A DNA stretch of 64,000 nucleotides from Lactobacillus gasseri ATCC 33323 = JCM 1131 (GTDB lineage: Bacteria; Bacillota; Bacilli; Lactobacillales; Lactobacillaceae). The notes under the pieces were generated by a model. The model worked only from the letters and a program-made list of their open reading frames with translations, was not told the DNA's origin and made no database searches. This document shows positions 59,797-64,000 of the stretch, in pieces. The position numbers and the translations under genes were made by a program. Each line of letters begins with the position of its first letter. Positions within the stretch are counted from its first letter, which is position 1. The stretch is from the NCBI RefSeq assembly GCF_000014425.1, contig NC_008530.1, positions 682,001-746,000 of the forward strand. The letters run 5' to 3'.

Positions 59797-61785
59797 ATGG
59801 AAAAGGGCCATTTACTTGGTGGTCGCTATAAAATCATTTCTGTTCTAGGCGAAGGTGGAATGGCTAATGTTTATTTAGCTGAGGACATAATTTTGCAAAG
59901 AAAAGTTGCTGTGAAAGTATTACGGCTTAATTTGCAAAAAGATCCTCAAACTATTCAACGCTTTCAAAGAGAAGCACTTTCAACTAGTGAATTAAGTCAT
60001 CCTCATATTGTTTCTATTCTTGATGTAGGAACGGAAGGAGATTGCCATTATTTGGTAATGGATTATGTTGATGGACCTGATTTAGAGGAATACATTCAAC
60101 GCAATAATCCAATTCCTTTGCCTAAAGTGATTAATATCATGGATCAAATCTTGAGTGCTGTAGCTTTAGCACATAAACACAATGTGATCCATCGCGATCT
60201 AAAACCACAAAATATTTTAATGGATAAAAAGGGTAATATTAAGATTGTTGATTTTGGTATTGCAATTGCACTAAATCAAAGTACCATGACGCAAACTAAT
60301 ACTGCTATGGGATCAGTACATTATATGTCTCCTGAACAAGCACGCGGCAGTATGGCTACAAAACAATCTGATATCTATTCTTTGGGAATCATTTTATATA
60401 AGTTATTGACTGGAACAGTCCCTTTTACGGGAGAAAATGCGGTTGCAGTTGCCTTGAAACATTTTCAAGAAAAAACACCGTCTTTAAGAGCTAAAAATCC
60501 TTCAATTCCTCAGGCACTAGAAAACGTTGTTTTTAAAGCTACCGCTAAAGATCCGAGAGATCGATATAAAACTGTTTTAGATATGAAAGAAGATCTAGAT
60601 ACTTGTTTGGATCCCAAGCGTAAGAATGAGCCGGTCTATAAGCCTCAACACGACCCCGCAGCTGATGAAACTATCGTTATTCCTCCGTTAGAAGGAAGCG
60701 TCCATAATAAGGATCATGAAGTACAGGAAAAGTCAGAGCCAAAAGAAGAAAAAAAGAATTTCTTAGATAACCTAAAAGGCCATAAGTGGTGGTGGATAGG
60801 TGCTTTAATTGCATTTTGCGTGATTATGGTAATTCTCTTTTTTGCTCTTGGTAGAAAAGATATGGTAGATATTCCTAATCTTAATAAGATGACCCAAACA
60901 GAAGCTAAAAACACTTTGAATTCTTCAGGTTTAGAACTTGGAAAAATTAGCTATGAATATTCTGATACTGTGCCTAAAGGAAAAGTGATTAGAACTAAGC
61001 CTCCAATTGGTTCGCAAATAAAAGATGGGCAAAAAGTAAATCTAATTATTTCTAAGGGCCCTCATCTTGTCGAGATGCCTAATGTAATTGGTGAATCATA
61101 TACAGTTGCTAAAAAACAATTAGTTAAATTAGGTTTTTCGGTTGCTAAAACTGAAGAATATTCTAGCAGCCCTAAGAATCAAGTTAATGCTCAAGATGTT
61201 GAGCCTGGCCAGCAAATTAATCCTGATAAAGCAACTGTAACTTTGTTAGTTTCTAAAGGACCTTCTTCGGCGAGTAGTACCCGATCTAGAAGACATACAG
61301 TAAAGTTAAGAGATATTGTAGGCTATTCTTTAAAGGGTGCCCAAGATTACGCTCGTGAGAATCATTTAACACTTAAAGTTGAAGAAGAAGATTCAGATGA
61401 TAAGAATGATGGAACTGTCTTACGTCAATCGCCAGAATCGGGTACTGACGTAAGTTCAGGCTCTACCTTGACTGTCGTAGTAGCTAAGTCTAAAAAGGCG
61501 GATGCAAGCAGTAGCTCAAGTAGCTCTACTACAACTACGACGGTTACTAAGTCATACACCATAAATTATCCAGCAGATTCTAGTCAAGCTAACTCGCAAA
61601 AGACGCCTGATCATATTCAAGTTTATGTTTCTGATGATGACCATTCGATTAATAATATTTATCGTGATATGAATATTACTTCTGAGCAAAGTTTTACAGT
61701 TCCTTTTAAATTAACCAAGAAAAATGGACATATAAAAATATTAAGAAATGGCAACACTATTTTAGATGAGGACGTTAATAAGTAA
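59797..61785 (+). CDS. prkC: Ser/Thr protein kinase with PASTA domains
   Basis: A 662-residue membrane kinase (PrkC/StkP). The Hanks kinase domain (about 10-275) has [11 protein letters not shown], the lysine K40 in [16 protein letters not shown] with D134 and DFGIAIA with D152. One span lies at 332-352, followed by three PASTA repeats (about 355-420, 423-490, 500-570) that bind peptidoglycan fragments. A Ser/Thr-rich linker ([11 protein letters not shown]) leads to an extra C-terminal domain (about 590-662) with beta-sandwich-like composition. It senses cell-wall state and phosphorylates cytoplasmic targets; Stp reverses this. Confidence 0.95.
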   Translation: MEKGHLLGGRYKIISVLGEGGMANVYLAEDIILQRKVAVKVLRLNLQKDPQTIQRFQREALSTSELSHPHIVSILDVGTEGDCHYLVMDYVDGPDLEEYIQRNNPIPLPKVINIMDQILSAVALAHKHNVIHRDLKPQNILMDKKGNIKIVDFGIAIALNQSTMTQTNTAMGSVHYMSPEQARGSMATKQSDIYSLGIILYKLLTGTVPFTGENAVAVALKHFQEKTPSLRAKNPSIPQALENVVFKATAKDPRDRYKTVLDMKEDLDTCLDPKRKNEPVYKPQHDPAADETIVIPPLEGSVHNKDHEVQEKSEPKEEKKNFLDNLKGHKWWWIGALIAFCVIMVILFFALGRKDMVDIPNLNKMTQTEAKNTLNSSGLELGKISYEYSDTVPKGKVIRTKPPIGSQIKDGQKVNLIISKGPHLVEMPNVIGESYTVAKKQLVKLGFSVAKTEEYSSSPKNQVNAQDVEPGQQINPDKATVTLLVSKGPSSASSTRSRRHTVKLRDIVGYSLKGAQDYARENHLTLKVEEEDSDDKNDGTVLRQSPESGTDVSSGSTLTVVVAKSKKADASSSSSSSTTTTTVTKSYTINYPADSSQANSQKTPDHIQVYVSDDDHSINNIYRDMNITSEQSFTVPFKLTKKNGHIKILRNGNTILDEDVNK

Positions 61786-62678
61786 TGAATAAAGCACAGG
61801 GAACTATTGTTAGCGCTATTTCTGGTTATTACGACGTTGAAATTGAGAACGAAGTAGTTAGAACTAGGGCACGTGGAGTTTTTAGAGATCGTAAGCAAAA
61901 GCCATTGGTAGGTGATAGAGTAGTAGTTCAATTAGATAATCAAGGGATGAATTACTTAATAGAAATACTACCTCGAACCAATGAGATTGGACGTCCTGCA
62001 GTTGCCAATGTATCAAAAGTATTATTAGTCATTTCAGCAGTCGAACCAGATTTTTCGCTTGAATTGCTAGATAGATATCTAACCTTTTTTGCTTGGAAAA
62101 ATGTGGGAGTAGTCATTTATTTATCAAAAGCTGATATTACGCCTACTGAAAAATTAAAAGCAATCAAATGTAAGTTAGATTATTATCAAAAAATTGGCTA
62201 TTCTGTTTTTGAAGATGCAGAAGAATTAGAACGTCAATTGCCTACTATGATTCAAAAAGATCAAATTTGGACTTTAGCAGGGCAATCTGGAGCAGGAAAG
62301 TCAACTTTGCTGAATAAGCTGGAAAACGAGGCAAATCAAGAGACAGGTGCAATTTCAACAGCTTTAAACCGTGGTAAGCATACAACAAGACAAGTTAAAC
62401 TTTTTAAATATTCATCTGGGTTTATTGCAGACACTCCTGGATTTTCAGCAATTGACTTATTCAAAATTAAAGTTGATGAACTAGAAAATTATTTTTATGA
62501 TTTAAAAGATGCAAGCGTTAAGTGCAAGTTTAGACGATGCCAGCATATAAAAGAGCCTGGTTGTGAGGTTAAAAAATTGATTGAAGAAGGAAAAATAGCT
62601 AAAAGTCGCTATGATTCCTATTTAAAGATTAGACAGGAAATTTCTGAAAACAGAATGCCTGAGTATTTAAAGAAATAG
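61785..62678 (+). CDS. rsgA: Ribosome small subunit-dependent GTPase A
   Basis: A 297-residue circularly permuted GTPase that helps mature the 30S subunit. An OB fold (about 1-65) is followed by G4 SKAD near 117-120, then G1 [12 protein letters not shown] near 168-179 and G3 DTPGFS near 217-222, the permuted order. The zinc region [14 protein letters not shown] is near 250-263. The ATG shares one base with the prkC stop. (p)ppGpp is a known inhibitor of RsgA. Confidence 0.95.
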   Translation: MNKAQGTIVSAISGYYDVEIENEVVRTRARGVFRDRKQKPLVGDRVVVQLDNQGMNYLIEILPRTNEIGRPAVANVSKVLLVISAVEPDFSLELLDRYLTFFAWKNVGVVIYLSKADITPTEKLKAIKCKLDYYQKIGYSVFEDAEELERQLPTMIQKDQIWTLAGQSGAGKSTLLNKLENEANQETGAISTALNRGKHTTRQVKLFKYSSGFIADTPGFSAIDLFKIKVDELENYFYDLKDASVKCKFRRCQHIKEPGCEVKKLIEEGKIAKSRYDSYLKIRQEISENRMPEYLKK

Positions 62679-62686
62679 GTGAAAAA

Positions 62687-63337
62687 ATGATAGCACCATC
62701 AATCTTAAATGCAGATAATATGCATTTAAGTCGTGATATTAAAGCAGCCATTGAGAGTGGCATTGAAAGGTTCCATATTGATATAATGGACGGCCATTTT
62801 GTTCCTAATTTATCTTATGGTCCAGAATTAGTAAAAGATTTTAAGCGTTCATTTCCTTTTACTAAGGCGGAAATCCATCTAATGAGTAATAATTTAGATA
62901 CTACATTGCCGCTTTTCGTTGAAGCTGGAGCTGATATTCTAGAGTTTCATTATGAAGCCACAAATAAGCCTGATTACTGGTTAGATTATCTAAAAGACCA
63001 TAATGTTCGTTGCGGAATGGCAATTAATCCTTCGACACCAGTTAATAAATTAAAGCCCTTTTTAAACAAATTAGACCAAGTTCTACTAATGACTGTGAAA
63101 CCAGGTTTTGGTGGTCAGAAGTTTGAAGAAGCAGCAGTTGAACGTTTGGCTGAACTTCAAGATATGATTAAAGATGAAAATCTGGATTTACCAATTGAGG
63201 TAGATGGCGGACTAGATCGTGAAACTTTAAAATTAACGCGCGATGCTGGGGCTAAAATTTTTGTCGCTGGATCTTATATTTTTAAAAATGGCAGTATTGA
63301 AGATCAAGTAATCAAGTTGAAAAAAGAAGATAAATGA
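62687..63337 (+). CDS. rpe: Ribulose-phosphate 3-epimerase
   Basis: A 216-residue TIM-barrel enzyme of the pentose phosphate pathway. FHIDIMDGHFVPN near 31-43 has the metal ligands and catalytic aspartate, HLMSNN near 65, MTVKPGFGGQ near 138-147 and VDGGLD near 173-178. It overlaps thiN by four bases (ATGA), so the two are translationally coupled. Confidence 0.95.
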   Translation: MIAPSILNADNMHLSRDIKAAIESGIERFHIDIMDGHFVPNLSYGPELVKDFKRSFPFTKAEIHLMSNNLDTTLPLFVEAGADILEFHYEATNKPDYWLDYLKDHNVRCGMAINPSTPVNKLKPFLNKLDQVLLMTVKPGFGGQKFEEAAVERLAELQDMIKDENLDLPIEVDGGLDRETLKLTRDAGAKIFVAGSYIFKNGSIEDQVIKLKKEDK

Positions 63338-64000
63338 AAGCAATTGCATTATTAGGTGGCCCAAAAGAAGAATGGCCGCAAAATTTAGCCAATAAAATAA
63401 AATTAGCACAAAAAAAAGGCGCCCTAATTATGGCTAGTGACCGGGGCAGCCTTTTTTTGTTAGAACTAGGGATAGTTCCTGATGTTGCATTAGGAGATTA
63501 TGATTCATTAACTAATCATGAAAGACAATTAGTGGAGAGTAAAGTAAAAGATATGCGCTACTCAAATCCTGTTAAGGATTTTACAGACTCAGAAATGCTG
63601 TATTATGCCGCATTTATTGATTATCGGGTCGATGATCTAATTGTATATGGTGCTACAGGTGGAAGATTAGATCATTTTTTAGTTAATATGTATGCTGTGT
63701 TAAAAGCTCCTTTTGACCAATTTAAGGAACAAATTAAGTTTGTTGATAAACAAAATATTGTGCGCTTTTTTGGTAAAGGAAGACATCTAATTTCTTATAA
63801 TTCTGACTACAAATATTTGGGAATCGGGACTTTAACAGAGGTAAAAGATTTTAGTATTAGAGATGCTAAGTATGATTTAGCTCCGGTTGATTTGAAGGTG
63901 CCAACTATGTATTCTTCAAATGAATATTTACGTCAGCAAGCAGTAACAGTTTCTTGTAAATTGGGTGTTTTAATTGTAATTAATAGCCGAGATAAAAAAT
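63334..64000 (+). CDS. thiN: Thiamine diphosphokinase (3' end outside window)
   Basis: The ATG overlaps the rpe stop as ATGA, and the frame stays open for 222 codons to the window end. ASDRGSLFLLELGIVPDVALG near 34-54 followed by DYDSL and the conserved KDFTDSEML near 86-94 and GATGGRLDHFL near 110-120 identify thiamine pyrophosphokinase, which makes the active cofactor from thiamine. The usual length is about 220 residues, so only a few codons are missing. Confidence 0.9.
   Translation, partial: MKAIALLGGPKEEWPQNLANKIKLAQKKGALIMASDRGSLFLLELGIVPDVALGDYDSLTNHERQLVESKVKDMRYSNPVKDFTDSEMLYYAAFIDYRVDDLIVYGATGGRLDHFLVNMYAVLKAPFDQFKEQIKFVDKQNIVRFFGKGRHLISYNSDYKYLGIGTLTEVKDFSIRDAKYDLAPVDLKVPTMYSSNEYLRQQAVTVSCKLGVLIVINSRDKK

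Noticed and set aside
1-64000. CRISPR array, rRNA operon or intact insertion sequence
   Set aside because: I read for direct repeats with regular spacers, rRNA-like stretches and transposase genes flanked by inverted repeats and found none; the only transposase-like gene is the Rpn-family protein, which has no terminal repeats.

Overview
The window looks like chromosomal DNA from a low-GC lactic acid bacterium of the Lactobacillus johnsonii/gasseri type. The evidence is AT-rich codon use, PepX, PepN and C1-family peptidases, a mevalonate-type isoprenoid gene set (ispA-like gene without dxs), a T-box leader, and Firmicutes gene order around efp-nusB-folD-xseAB-recN and priA-fmt-rsmB-stp-prkC-rsgA-rpe-thiN. 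The species is inferred from protein resemblance only.

Layout. 1-8.3 kb: end of a UDP-GlcNAc 2-epimerase, GtrA-like and flavodoxin genes (minus strand), map, a YihY/BrkB protein, galU, an Rpn-type PD-(D/E)XK protein, a two-gene quaternary-amine ABC transporter and an OsmC-like protein. 8.3-11.8 kb: a broken ltrA-like gene, then an alarmone synthetase (RelP-like) in one operon with a response regulator and histidine kinase. 11.8-19.6 kb: pepX, a gene split by an amber codon, pepN, a HAD phosphatase and a CPBP-family protein. 19.6-24 kb: tRNA-Arg(UCU) with possible phage-integration traces, glmS, a Fic module with a VbhA-like antitoxin, and a membrane acyltransferase. 24-30.6 kb: nitroreductase, an MFS pump with a divergent MerR regulator and palindromic operator candidates, and an OppA-type lipoprotein behind a T-box leader. 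30.7-36.2 kb: a C1B cysteine peptidase and a ROK kinase/AraC/esterase/MFS operon with a cre-like site. 36.3-43.6 kb: a DUF2207 protein, a GNAT gene with a stop at codon 5, a pyridoxal-kinase plus ECF S-component pair, a tautomerase, a 37-codon gene, a DUF2325 protein, YitT and a Spx/ArsC-like protein. 43.6-64 kb: L21 leader with rplU-rpmA, then long housekeeping operons (pepP-efp-asp23-nusB; folD to recN; gmk-rpoZ; priA to thiN, which runs off the end).

How it fits together. Much of the window serves peptide and amino-acid scavenging (PepX, PepN, PepE/C-like peptidase, PepP, a T-box-controlled peptide-binding protein), vitamin salvage (B6 kinase with an ECF subunit) and envelope or osmotic stress (Opu transporter, PrkC/Stp, RelP with its two-component system). 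The strongest candidates for new biology are the HTH/VbhA-like antitoxin-Fic pair, the relP-two-component operon and the ROK/AraC/esterase/MFS operon. Three genes carry nonsense codons or a frameshift and look like recent decay. I saw no CRISPR array, rRNA operon or intact insertion sequence.
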